NCBI GenBank assembly: GCA_900770225.1
Contig: CAAGJU010000154.1
Span: 1-30,769 of the forward strand
From: Lachnospiraceae bacterium
GTDB lineage: Bacteria; Bacillota; Clostridia; Lachnospirales; Lachnospiraceae
Reading direction: 5' to 3'
DNA: 30,769 nt
The position numbers and the translations under genes were made by a program. Positions 14,452 to 22,298 of this stretch are shown here, in pieces. Within the stretch, counting starts at the first letter, position 1; each line of letters opens with the position of its first letter. Under the pieces are notes generated by a model that had not been told where the DNA came from, made no database searches, and saw only the letters and a program-made list of their open reading frames with translations.

Positions 14452-17265
14452 ATGGTTAAAGAGGTGAATCCGCGTATTCACGTGAATGAGATGGATTTTC
14501 CGCAGGAAGACTATCACTGCGATGATCCGGAGAAAAAGAAACTGGTGACCGAGCTGGCGGTGATGATCACGGATAACATTCCGCGAAAAATGCCGGGCGG
14601 CATGAAGGAAAATCACATGGATTTCTGGATCCTCGACCGTCTGCTGACGAAGGACGAGGTCCGCTTTATGCTGAGCTTTAAAAAGCGCCGCGTCGGTGTG
14701 ACGACGGCGGAGCTGGCAAAGAGAAACCACATGTCGGAGCGTCACGCGCAGAAGATCATCGATCACCTGCTCTGGATCGGCATTATCGAGCAGAACCGCG
14801 ACAATGCGGACCAGCACATTCAGTACTGCATCCCAAAATGGGTCGTGGGTTCCGGCGAGTACATGGTCGAGCATCCGACGCTGACGGACACGAATCCCGA
14901 GGTGGCGACGATGTTCAACCTTGCTCCGCAGGAACCGCTGGAACTGGCGGCAAAGCTGATCCCGCCGGGCGGCGCTGGCATCGGTATGCATGTCATTCCC
15001 GTGGAAAAAGCAATCGAAGCGGAATCCACCTCTGTGGATGTGGAGCACCTGTCGCACTGGCTGCAGAAATATGACAAATTCTGCACCATGGTCTGCGCCT
15101 GCCGCAAGGCACAGCGTGTCCGCGGCGAGGGCGTCGGCGACATCGAGGGCTATATGTGTATCGGTGTGGGCGATATCGCGGAATTTCTCGTGGAGACCGG
15201 AAAGGATGCGCACTATATCACGCGTGAAGAGGCCATGGATATCATCATGCGCGCGGAGAAGAAGGGCTATGTGCACCAGATCACGAATCTGGACGGCCCG
15301 GATCGCATCGTGGGCATCTGCAACTGCTCACCGGGAAGCTGCTACGGTCTCAGGACGTCGCAGCTCTTCAATACGCCGAATATGTCGCGCTCGGCGTACC
15401 GCGCCCATGTAGATAAGACGAAGTGCGTGGCCTGCGGCAAGTGCGTGGAAGTCTGCCCCGCGGGCGCTGCAAAGCTCGGACAGAAGCTCTGCCGTTCGGA
15501 CGGCACCCGCGTGAAATACCCGATGCATGAGCTCCCGGACGACATGCCCTGGGGCGAGGACAAATGGGATCCGGATTACCGCGATCATAACAAGATCAAC
15601 TGCTATGATTCGGGTACTTCGCCCTGCAAGACGGCCTGCCCGGCGCATATTGCGGTGCAGGGATATCTGAAAATGGCGGCCGAGGGCCGCTACGATGAGG
15701 CTGTCCGCCTGATCCGCCAGGACAATCCTTTCCCGGCTGTCTGCGGCGCCATCTGCAACAGGCGCTGTGAGGACCGCTGCACGCGCGGCACGGTGGACCA
15801 TCCGGTGGCCATCGATGAGATCAAGAAGTTCCTCGCCCAGTATGAGCTGAAGGATCCTGATAAGTTCATTCCGGCATGCTACAACATGGACGGAAAGCAG
15901 TGGGATCAGAAAATCGCCATCATCGGCGCCGGTCCCGCCGGCCTCACAGCGGCTTACTGGCTCCGTACCGAGGGCTATCCTGTCACCGTATTTGAGAAGG
16001 AGCAGCGGCCGGGCGGCATGCTGATGAACGGCATCCCGAACTTCCGCCTGGAGAAAAATATCCTGGAGGGCGAGATCGACATCGTGCGCCGCATGGGCGC
16101 GGAGATCCGCTGCGGCGTGGAAGTCGGTAAGGATGTGACGATCGACGAGCTCAGGAAACAGGGCTATCAGGCGTTTTACGTGGCGATCGGCCTGTCCGGC
16201 GGACGTCTGGCGGGCGTTCCCGGCGAGGATGCCGAGGGCGTCGAGTCCGGCGTTTCCTTCCTGCGACGCGTGAACCAGGACAATACCGTGAAACTGCCGG
16301 GTGACATCGTCGTTGTCGGCGGCGGCAATGTGGCGGCCGATGTGGCGCGCGCGGCGCTCCGCACGACGGACGGCCATGTCACCATGCTCTGTCTGGAGCA
16401 GAGAGACGAGATGCCGGCGGCAAAGGACGAGGTCGAGGACTGCGAGACCGAGGGTATTACCGTGCAGAACGGCTGGGGCCCGAAGGAGATCCTGACCGAA
16501 GACGGAAAAGTGACCGGCATTGTTTTTAAGAAATGCACACAGGTAAAGGATGCGGACGGAAGATTTCATCCGCTCTATAATGAGGACGAGACCATCACGG
16601 TGCCCTGCAGCCATGTGCTCATGGCGATCGGACAGAGCGCCGTATGGGGCAATCTGCTGAAGGGCACGAAGGCCGTGATCCGCAGGAACGGTACGGTGGA
16701 GACGGATCCTGTCACGAGACAGACAGCGGAGCCGGATATTTTTGCCGGCGGAGATGTGGCATACGGCGCGAGATTTGCGATCGATGCGATCGCCGACGGG
16801 CGCGAGGGCATGGTCTCGATCAACCGTTTTGTGCATCCGGGACAGTCGCTCACGATCGGACGCGACCGGAGAGAGTTTATTGAACTTGACAGGGATGATA
16901 TTTTCCTGCAGGGCTATGACAACGCCGACCGGCAGCGTCCGGGTGTGAGACCGGGCGTGGCGACGCAGACGTTTGACGACCTGCGGCTGCCGCTCACGGA
17001 GGAGCAGGCGAAGATCGAGGCAGGACGCTGTCTCGGCTGCGGTGCGACGATCGTCGACCTCAACAAGTGTATCGGCTGCGGCCTCTGCACGACGCGCTGC
17101 CAGTTTGACGCGATTCACCTGGAGCGTGATATTCCGGCGGCGAGCGATATGCACAGGGCGGAGGAAATGATGAAGGTTGTCGGGCCGTATGCGGCACAGC
17201 GGTCGGTGAAGATCGTGCGGCATAAGCTGACAGGAAAGCACGAATATCCAGTAGATCAGGAGTAA
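14452..17265 (+). CDS. Second large Fe-S/FAD/NAD(P) oxidoreductase, paralogue
   Basis: A 937-aa protein with the same domain order as the one at 3366-6182 and more than half of the residues identical by inspection. It has the Cys-rich domain (C215, C217, C236, C290, C292, C297), a ferredoxin motif starting at C325, a GltD-type Fe-S domain (384-443), IGAGPAG (491-497), VVGGGNVAAD (621-630), AGGD (765-768) and a C-terminal cluster set (C860-C883). The N-terminal 130 residues diverge most. The start at 14452 follows AGGAGGG. It is the last gene of the ligase/ACP/thioesterase operon, so this copy probably feeds electrons to, or directly reduces, the acyl substrate. Which nucleotide or ferredoxin it uses is not visible. 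Confidence 0.88.
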   Translation: MVKEVNPRIHVNEMDFPQEDYHCDDPEKKKLVTELAVMITDNIPRKMPGGMKENHMDFWILDRLLTKDEVRFMLSFKKRRVGVTTAELAKRNHMSERHAQKIIDHLLWIGIIEQNRDNADQHIQYCIPKWVVGSGEYMVEHPTLTDTNPEVATMFNLAPQEPLELAAKLIPPGGAGIGMHVIPVEKAIEAESTSVDVEHLSHWLQKYDKFCTMVCACRKAQRVRGEGVGDIEGYMCIGVGDIAEFLVETGKDAHYITREEAMDIIMRAEKKGYVHQITNLDGPDRIVGICNCSPGSCYGLRTSQLFNTPNMSRSAYRAHVDKTKCVACGKCVEVCPAGAAKLGQKLCRSDGTRVKYPMHELPDDMPWGEDKWDPDYRDHNKINCYDSGTSPCKTACPAHIAVQGYLKMAAEGRYDEAVRLIRQDNPFPAVCGAICNRRCEDRCTRGTVDHPVAIDEIKKFLAQYELKDPDKFIPACYNMDGKQWDQKIAIIGAGPAGLTAAYWLRTEGYPVTVFEKEQRPGGMLMNGIPNFRLEKNILEGEIDIVRRMGAEIRCGVEVGKDVTIDELRKQGYQAFYVAIGLSGGRLAGVPGEDAEGVESGVSFLRRVNQDNTVKLPGDIVVVGGGNVAADVARAALRTTDGHVTMLCLEQRDEMPAAKDEVEDCETEGITVQNGWGPKEILTEDGKVTGIVFKKCTQVKDADGRFHPLYNEDETITVPCSHVLMAIGQSAVWGNLLKGTKAVIRRNGTVETDPVTRQTAEPDIFAGGDVAYGARFAIDAIADGREGMVSINRFVHPGQSLTIGRDRREFIELDRDDIFLQGYDNADRQRPGVRPGVATQTFDDLRLPLTEEQAKIEAGRCLGCGATIVDLNKCIGCGLCTTRCQFDAIHLERDIPAASDMHRAEEMMKVVGPYAAQRSVKIVRHKLTGKHEYPVDQE

Positions 17266-17270
17266 TGAAT

Positions 17271-17397
17271 GCTGATATTTCCACCCGCAACACGCTCTCG
17301 CTCGTCCTCGAGGCAGCGGTGGTAAGTTCATCCATCGCTGCGCTCGGACTCACTAACCACCGGCGTCTGCGGATGGTTGCGGGGTGGAAATATCTGC
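17271..17397 (-). repeat. Structured intergenic element, family I, copy 2
   Basis: This is the minus-strand copy of the element at 6707-6836. The outer arms 17271-17291 and 17376-17397 pair over 21 bp with one mismatch and one bulge but share no sequence with the arms of copy 1. The inner stem is CGGTGGTTAG with CTTACCACCG; compared with copy 1, two base pairs change together while the T.T mismatch is kept. The string CGAGGACGAGCGAGAGC is identical. It begins 6 bases after the flavoprotein stop and may also act in 3'-end formation. Confidence 0.7.
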
Positions 17398-17530
17398 ATT
17401 TTCGCGAGTGCCTTGACGTTGTAACGCTGGATAGCCCTGCTTCAACAGGTGGAAGTGTAGTTTCTGCCGCTAAGGTATACAATTATGAAATCTATATCAT
17501 GAAATACTGAATGCGCTGGGAGGTGTAAGT

Positions 17531-18415
17531 ATGTCACTGTTCAGGGGAGCCGGCGTGGCAATGGCTACGCCGATGAAGGAAGACGGATCGATCAATTATG
17601 ATGTGATGGGGAAGCTGATCGAGGATCAGATCGCCGGTCATACGGACGCGCTGATCATCTGCGGTACGTCGGGCGAGGCACCGACGCTCGATGATGACGA
17701 ACATCTGGAGGCAATCCGCTACGCTGTGTCGGTGGCAGATCACAGGGTTCCTGTGATCGCCGGTACGGGGTCGAACAATACGGCGCACGCTGTGATGATG
17801 TCCCGGGAGGCACAGAAGCGCGGTGCTGACGGCTGCCTGCTGGTTACGCCGTATTACAACAAGGCAACGCAGGACGGTCTGATCGCGAGCTTTACAAAGA
17901 TCGCTTCCAGCATCGATATTCCATGTATTCTGTATAATGTGCCGTCGCGGACGGGAACGAACATCCTTCCGGAGACAGCGGCTTATCTCGGAAAGCACGT
18001 GGATAATATCGTCGGCATCAAGGAGGCGAGCGGAAATATCAGTCAGGTGGCGAAGCTTGCCGAGCTGTGTGAAGGGGATATGGATATCTATTCGGGTAAT
18101 GATGATCAGGTTGTTCCGCTCATGTCGCTCGGCGGCATCGGCGTGATCTCCGTTCTCTCCAATGTGGCGCCGCAGTATGTGCACGATATGACGGCGGCAT
18201 GTCTGGCAGGTGATTTTGCGAAGGGGCGTGCGATGCAGCTGAAGGCCCTGCCGCTGATCCGGATGCTTTTTGCCGAGGTAAATCCGATTCCGGTCAAAGC
18301 CGCGCTGAATATGCAGGGATACCAGGTCGGCATACCGCGTCTTCCGCTGACGGAGATGACAGCGGAGCATCAGGCGCAGCTTAAGAAAGCGATGCAGGAT
18401 TTCGGATGTCTGTGA
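17531..18415 (+). CDS. dapA: 4-hydroxy-tetrahydrodipicolinate synthase
   Basis: DapA condenses pyruvate with aspartate semialdehyde, the first committed step of lysine and diaminopimelate synthesis. The 294-aa protein has CGTSGE (44-49), the tyrosine pair at 108-109, YNVPSRTG (135-142, with Arg140) and the Schiff-base lysine in GIKEASGN (Lys164). The ribosome site GGGAGGTG precedes the start. It stands alone between a structured element and a terminator, with only a weak promoter-like TACAAT at 17478-17483. dapF lies 11 kb downstream. Confidence 0.96.
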   Translation: MSLFRGAGVAMATPMKEDGSINYDVMGKLIEDQIAGHTDALIICGTSGEAPTLDDDEHLEAIRYAVSVADHRVPVIAGTGSNNTAHAVMMSREAQKRGADGCLLVTPYYNKATQDGLIASFTKIASSIDIPCILYNVPSRTGTNILPETAAYLGKHVDNIVGIKEASGNISQVAKLAELCEGDMDIYSGNDDQVVPLMSLGGIGVISVLSNVAPQYVHDMTAACLAGDFAKGRAMQLKALPLIRMLFAEVNPIPVKAALNMQGYQVGIPRLPLTEMTAEHQAQLKKAMQDFGCL

Positions 18416-18514
18416 AGAAAGAACTTTGCTTATGCGAAAAGGCTGGAGAGAACATTCAGAGTGGCAGTCTGGAGAGATTGTTTGAAGAGGCCGGCTGTCA
18501 TTTTGAACACAAGA

Positions 18515-18550
18515 CTTCTGTAATTTATGCACAATAACAGAAGATTTTTT
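18515..18550 (+). terminator. Rho-independent terminator after dapA
   Basis: CTTCTGT (18515-18521) pairs with ACAGAAG (18537-18543) around a 15-nt AT-rich loop, followed by six T at 18545-18550. It lies 100 bases after the dapA stop. Confidence 0.7.
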
Positions 18551-18611
18551 ACTATCAGAATGGTATACTGAAAATAATTGTATGGCTATGCTGCATAAGA
18601 TTTTGTCACTG

Positions 18612-18756
18612 CAGGAATCGGCAGCCGTCATATATGACAGGCGGATACAGGAATCGGCAGCCGTCATGTGTGACGGGCGGATACAGTAATCCATCGCCTC
18701 CATGCATGACAGGCGGGTACGGTGACGGATCATGCATGACAGGCGGACAGTGACGG
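18612..18756 (+). repeat. Tandem repeat, 36-bp period, four units
   Basis: Units start at 18612, 18648, 18684 and 18720; a partial fifth starts at 18748 after an 8-bp shortening. Units 1 and 2 are nearly identical (CAGGAATCGGCAGCCGTCAT start); 3 and 4 are diverged. Each unit centres on a palindrome (GTCATATATGAC in unit 1, TCATGCATGA in unit 4) followed by a CAGGCGG-like end. The array ends 22 bases before the diguanylate cyclase start codon. Confidence 0.85.
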
Positions 18757-18778
18757 AGCTGTATGAGGGACGGTAAGA

Positions 18779-19975
18779 GTGAAAAATTTTCAGGCGGAAG
18801 ACCCGGGAGAAAAACTTCATACGCTGCTTCGGAGGATGAAGGAACTGCTCAATCCGTCGGATTTTGATTCATTCAGGGAAGAAGCAGATGAGATCAACGC
18901 CCATATGACCGCAAGGATCATAGTGGGAGGCGTTCTCATTGCTCTGGTGGATATGATCCTGCAGATGATCCTCGGCAGGCGCCAGTATTTCGGCTACTGT
19001 TTCTACATGCTGATCATTTTTGTCTTTATACTCGGGGTGACGCAGCTGCAGGATAACCGCAGTTATGCGCATGCGACGGTGAGAATGTATGTGATCATCG
19101 ACATCCTGATGACATTTTCCATCATCCTGAATATGGGCGTGGAACCTGAGGACGGCTGCCTGTTTTTTATCACGACGCTGTGTGTGCTTCCACCGCTGGT
19201 TTTTGATATACCGTGGCATATGATGATCATGACGGCGGGCGTGACGGCGCTGTATGTGGTGGTCAACTGCATATTTGTCGAGGAGCCAAGTAACCTGCTC
19301 AGAAACTGCCTGTATTCTATTCTGGTCGCGCTGATCTCCATGACGCTGTGCATCGGCAGGACCGATACACGGCTGGATGCGCTGCGGAAAAACCGGATGG
19401 CTTCGCAGAATGCCATGCATGACCCGCTGACGATGATCCTGAACCGGCGGGGCGGAGAGGAGACGATCCGGACGCTGATCGCAAGCGGCGTGCCGGGCGC
19501 TTTCATCATCATCGATGTGGACAACTTCAAGAGGGTCAATGATACCTACGGCCACAGGCGCGGTGATGAGGTCCTGAAGAGCGTGACGGATGAGATGCGC
19601 AGAATTTTCCGCGGTCAGGATATCCTGATGCGGTATGGCGGCGATGAATTTATGGTTTATGCCGTGCGGATGGCCGACTGGAATACGGTCAGCAACAGAC
19701 TCCGCCAGCTCAATGCCAATGTGAAGTCTATCATCCTTGACGAAGAAAAAAATGATGTCATCACGGTCAGTGTTGGATGCTGCATCAATGATTCAACGTA
19801 TCCGTCTTATGATGACTGCTTTGCCGTGGCGGATCATCTGCTTTACAAGACCAAGCAGAACGGAAAGGACAGTTTCCGCTGCGTGGATTATTCGTATGAT
19901 GAGGCCCGCGTCAACCGCTATAAGGAAGAAAATGAGGCGATGGAGAACGGCAAGGCCGCTGCGAAGAATGCTTGA
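18779..19975 (+). CDS. Membrane-bound GGDEF diguanylate cyclase
   Basis: This 398-aa protein is predicted to make cyclic di-GMP. After a cytoplasmic N terminus, residues about 45-192 hold five or six hydrophobic segments with no recognised sensor family. The GGDEF domain follows (about 210-380) with an intact GGDEF (287-291) and IDVDNFKRVND upstream. An inhibitory-site RGQD (278-281) lies exactly five residues before GGDEF, so product inhibition is expected. The start codon is GTG at 18779, with GAGGGA as ribosome site. A tandem repeat array lies directly upstream. The downstream riboswitch promoter overlaps its stop codon. Confidence 0.92.
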   Translation: MKNFQAEDPGEKLHTLLRRMKELLNPSDFDSFREEADEINAHMTARIIVGGVLIALVDMILQMILGRRQYFGYCFYMLIIFVFILGVTQLQDNRSYAHATVRMYVIIDILMTFSIILNMGVEPEDGCLFFITTLCVLPPLVFDIPWHMMIMTAGVTALYVVVNCIFVEEPSNLLRNCLYSILVALISMTLCIGRTDTRLDALRKNRMASQNAMHDPLTMILNRRGGEETIRTLIASGVPGAFIIIDVDNFKRVNDTYGHRRGDEVLKSVTDEMRRIFRGQDILMRYGGDEFMVYAVRMADWNTVSNRLRQLNANVKSIILDEEKNDVITVSVGCCINDSTYPSYDDCFAVADHLLYKTKQNGKDSFRCVDYSYDEARVNRYKEENEAMENGKAAAKNA

Positions 19976-20001
19976 CATTCCTGCAGGTGTGGCTTTATAC
20001 T
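19972..20001 (+). promoter_or_regulatory. Promoter of the FMN riboswitch/ribU transcript
   Basis: Consensus TTGACA (19972-19977) and TATACT (19996-20001) are separated by 18 bp and lie just ahead of the riboswitch. The TTGACA includes the TGA stop of the GGDEF gene, so the two transcription units are packed end to end. Confidence 0.8.
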
Positions 20002-20020
20002 TTGATTTGTTAAAAACAGG

Positions 20021-20135
20021 AGATCTTCAGGGCGGGGTGTGATTCCCCACTGGCGGTAAAAGTCCGCGACCTGCCGATGGCAGTCGAACCGGTGAAACTC
20101 CGGTACCAACAGTATAGTCTGGATGGAAGAAGATG
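20021..20135 (+). promoter_or_regulatory. FMN riboswitch (RFN element)
   Basis: The conserved RFN blocks are all present: AGGGCGGGGTG, ATTCCCCACTGGCGGTA, GTCCGCGAC, ACCGGTGAAACTCCGGTACC, and AGTCTGGATG with GAAGA. The closing helix P1 pairs ATCTTC (20023-20028) with GAAGAT (20129-20134). When FMN binds, transcription should stop at the terminator at 20220-20247. A plausible antiterminator pairs CGG and GCCTG (20164-20173) with CAGGCCCG (20217-20224), which would disrupt that terminator. Confidence 0.96.
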
Positions 20136-20219
20136 TTGAACGGTCTGTAACGGATTCGATTCTCGGATGCCTGGTGAGCAGAGGGATGAAGAAGTGCAGA
20201 CGCAGAACATTGATGACAG

Positions 20220-20247
20220 GCCCGGATCTCATGATCCGGGCTTTTTT
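20220..20247 (+). terminator. Riboswitch-controlled terminator
   Basis: GCCCGGATC (20220-20228) pairs with GATCCGGGC (20233-20241) over a TCAT loop and is followed by six T. It is 85 bases downstream of the RFN element, the expected expression platform. Confidence 0.92.
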
Positions 20248-20306
20248 CGCGGGCAGTGAGCCGCATCCGCACACAAGAAGTGTGATGTGGTGAGGCGAGC
20301 GCCGCG
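20248..20306 (+). repeat. Structured intergenic element, family II, copy 2
   Basis: CGCGG (20248-20252) pairs with CCGCG (20302-20306), GCC (20260-20262) with GGC (20294-20296), CATC (20264-20267) with GGTG (20289-20292), and CACAC (20270-20274) with GTGTG (20280-20284). It shares arm sequence and layout with 6574-6636. It sits between the riboswitch terminator and ribU, inside the ribU leader. Confidence 0.5.
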
Positions 20307-20310
20307 AAAA

Positions 20311-20342
20311 CGGGATAAAAACGCGAAGCACTTTTTATCCCG
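20311..20342. terminator. Second hairpin in the ribU leader, terminator-like
   Basis: CGGGATAAAAA (20311-20321) pairs perfectly with TTTTTATCCCG (20332-20342), flanked by AAAA and TCTTGTTTT. It may stop leaky transcription in either direction. If so, ribU would need its own promoter in 20343-20490, where I see no convincing one. Confidence 0.5.
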
Positions 20343-20491
20343 TCTTGTTTTCAGTTCCGGGATCTCCCGCTGATACCTTTTATTTTACCGGTGGCAAGTG
20401 TCTGCCTCCCGTGAAAACGGGTGAAGAGAACTGCCTGCCGGCACCGCCTGTCATTTAATTGACGGGAGAAAGTCCAAAGGAGGAGATTCAC

Positions 20492-21139
20492 ATGGAAAAC
20501 ACAGCAGTAAATAGTGTTGCGGAGAAAGAGCATAAGGGAGCGGCAGGTTCCAGGCAGAAGATGGCGGTTCGCTCCATTGCCGTGACGGGAATTCTCGCGG
20601 GTATTGCTTTTGTCCTGCAGCTGATCGAGATACCGGCACTGTTTATGCCGTCATTCATCAAGTTTGATATTTCGGATTTTCCGGCATTGCTCGGCGCTTT
20701 TGCCATCGGGCCGGTGAGCGGCATCCTGATCGAACTTATCAAAAATCTGCTGCACACGTTTATGTCCGGAAGCTTTGCCGTCGGTGAGCTTTCCAACTTT
20801 CTGCTCGGCGCTGTTTTTGCCGGCGTGGCAGGCCTGATCTATCGCTTCAACAAGACGAAGAAGGGCGCTGTGCTGGCCTCTGTTATCGGCGCCGTGTGCA
20901 TGGCGGCTGCAAGCTATCCGTTTAACGTATTTATTGTGTATCCGGTTTATTACAATTTCATGCCGAAGGAGACGATCCTGGCGGCTTATCAGGCAATTAT
21001 CCCGTCTATGAAGAGCGTGGAGCAGAGCCTGCTGATGTTCAATGTGCCGTTTACTTTTGTCAAGGGTATGATTGACGTGCTGCTCACGTTCCTGATCTAC
21101 AAGCCGCTGTCACCGATTCTGCACGGAAGAAGAGCGTGA
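20492..21139 (+). CDS. ribU: Riboflavin transporter RibU (ECF S component)
   Basis: RibU is the membrane substrate-binding subunit that takes up riboflavin with the shared ECF energising module. The 215-aa protein has a hydrophilic N terminus of about 28 residues, then about six hydrophobic segments. The first region carries the LQLIEIPALF and IKFDISDFPALLGAF stretches typical of RibU. The start at 20492 follows AAAGGAGGAG. The FMN riboswitch about 360 bases upstream fixes its role in flavin supply. The energising subunits (EcfA, EcfT) are not in the window. Confidence 0.95.
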   Translation: MENTAVNSVAEKEHKGAAGSRQKMAVRSIAVTGILAGIAFVLQLIEIPALFMPSFIKFDISDFPALLGAFAIGPVSGILIELIKNLLHTFMSGSFAVGELSNFLLGAVFAGVAGLIYRFNKTKKGAVLASVIGAVCMAAASYPFNVFIVYPVYYNFMPKETILAAYQAIIPSMKSVEQSLLMFNVPFTFVKGMIDVLLTFLIYKPLSPILHGRRA

Positions 21140-21155
21140 TAATAGATGATAATCA

Positions 21156-21268
21156 GATGCAGCCGGAAACTGTGTCCGCAGCGCTTTTCGCCTTACTTCG
21201 TTCGATCGTCCGGGCGTTACATCGGCTCTGTGAAGTCGCGCAGGCTGGACACAGTCCCCGGCTGCATT
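21156..21268. repeat. Long-stem intergenic element between ribU and NUDIX genes
   Basis: GATGCAGCCGG (21156-21166) pairs with 21258-21268, and ACTGTGTCC (21069-type arm at 21169-21177) pairs with GGACACAGT (21247-21255) across a 2x2 internal loop, enclosing about 70 bases. The genes on both sides converge on it, so it may serve as a two-way terminator. It has the same general shape as family I (long outer stem, TCCGCAG just inside the left arm), but its core does not align convincingly. Confidence 0.5.
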
Positions 21269-21309
21269 CTCTGTAGATGATATCGCGACGTTTACCACTT
21301 CTGTGTCTG

Positions 21310-21930
21310 TCAGTGGGCATCTTTCGCGTGAAGAAAACGGAACGGGTCATCATCCTCGATGAAATGATACAGGCTGTATGCACAGTTCATTGAAACAAGT
21401 TCCTCTTTCAGGATTCTGCGGCATTCTTCTCTGTCTGCGAGAACGACACTGATTTCCTCTGCTTCTTCTTCAAAGCGGTCGCTTGTTTTTCCCGAAGCAT
21501 ATCCATAGACGATGGCAACGGATTCATCGGTGAGCCCAACCGAGGTGAATCTTGCCTCTTCATACATCGGATCCGGATGGATCGGGGTGAAATCAAGGCC
21601 GGTTTCCTCGTGCAGTTCTCTGGCTGCGCCGTCGTGGAAATCTTCTCCTGGTTCGGTAAGTCCGGCGGGAAGTTCGTACACATACTGATCGATCGGATAG
21701 CGGTACTGGCGGATCAGGACCACGCGATCTTTCTTCTCACCGTACAGGGCATAAATGATGACGCCGTCTACGGTGTTTTTGTGTGTGTTGATCTTCAGTT
21801 CATCGGGATGCTGCGCGCGGGACGCCACCATGTAATGAGAGATGTGGCCCTTGCTGTTGTGACCGTCCACTTCATACATGGACAGGAAACGATTTTCAGT
21901 CAGCTGTGTGATCTTATCAATAACTCCCAT
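21310..21930 (-). CDS. NUDIX hydrolase, ADP-ribose pyrophosphatase-like
   Basis: This 206-aa protein probably cleaves a nucleoside diphosphate derivative such as ADP-ribose. Residues 90-112 match the NUDIX box exactly (Gly90, Glu96, then RELHEETGL). The preceding YRYPIDQYVYELPAG is typical of the ADP-ribose/NDP-sugar pyrophosphatase branch. A GAGGAG ribosome site precedes the ATG at 21930. The only minus-strand gene in the second half of the window; monocistronic. Confidence 0.9.
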   Translation of the reverse strand: MGVIDKITQLTENRFLSMYEVDGHNSKGHISHYMVASRAQHPDELKINTHKNTVDGVIIYALYGEKKDRVVLIRQYRYPIDQYVYELPAGLTEPGEDFHDGAARELHEETGLDFTPIHPDPMYEEARFTSVGLTDESVAIVYGYASGKTSDRFEEEAEEISVVLADREECRRILKEELVSMNCAYSLYHFIEDDDPFRFLHAKDAH

Positions 21931-22298
21931 CGGACTTCTCCTCTCTGTTGTCCTTCTTGTCCTTCATTTCTGTTTGCTTTTTACTTCTATTATTCTTCTA
22001 TTATTCTTTCACTTTTTCTGTTATTTTTTTTGCCATTATTGTGACTTCCAGTATACTACAAAACCTGTCGGTTGAGCATCCTTCATCATGCTGCGCTAAA
22101 ATTGCCAAAATTGCATAAAACAGTAAACTGCATAAAACTGTATAACTGCGAAAAACGCTCAAGGCTTATTACAAATTCCACATTTTCAATATGAGGAAAT
22201 ATGTAGATAACAGAGGTAAAGCGCTGTTGAATCGACGTTTTTTTCAATTACAATATTTTTTATAAAGCTATCTGAAAATTACGACGCGGTGTGTCAGT
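21931..22298. other. AT-rich intergenic region with divergent promoters
   Basis: A long pyrimidine-rich plus strand (about 21943-22040) contains the direct repeat TTCTATTATTC twice in tandem. The right part holds the promoter at 22227-22254. No gene was found. Base composition matches the following Rpn gene rather than the surrounding housekeeping genes. Confidence 0.6.
22227..22254 (+). promoter_or_regulatory. Promoter of the Rpn-family gene
   Basis: TTGAAT (22227-22232) and TACAAT (22249-22254) are 16 bp apart, 45 bases ahead of the GTG start. Confidence 0.55.
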
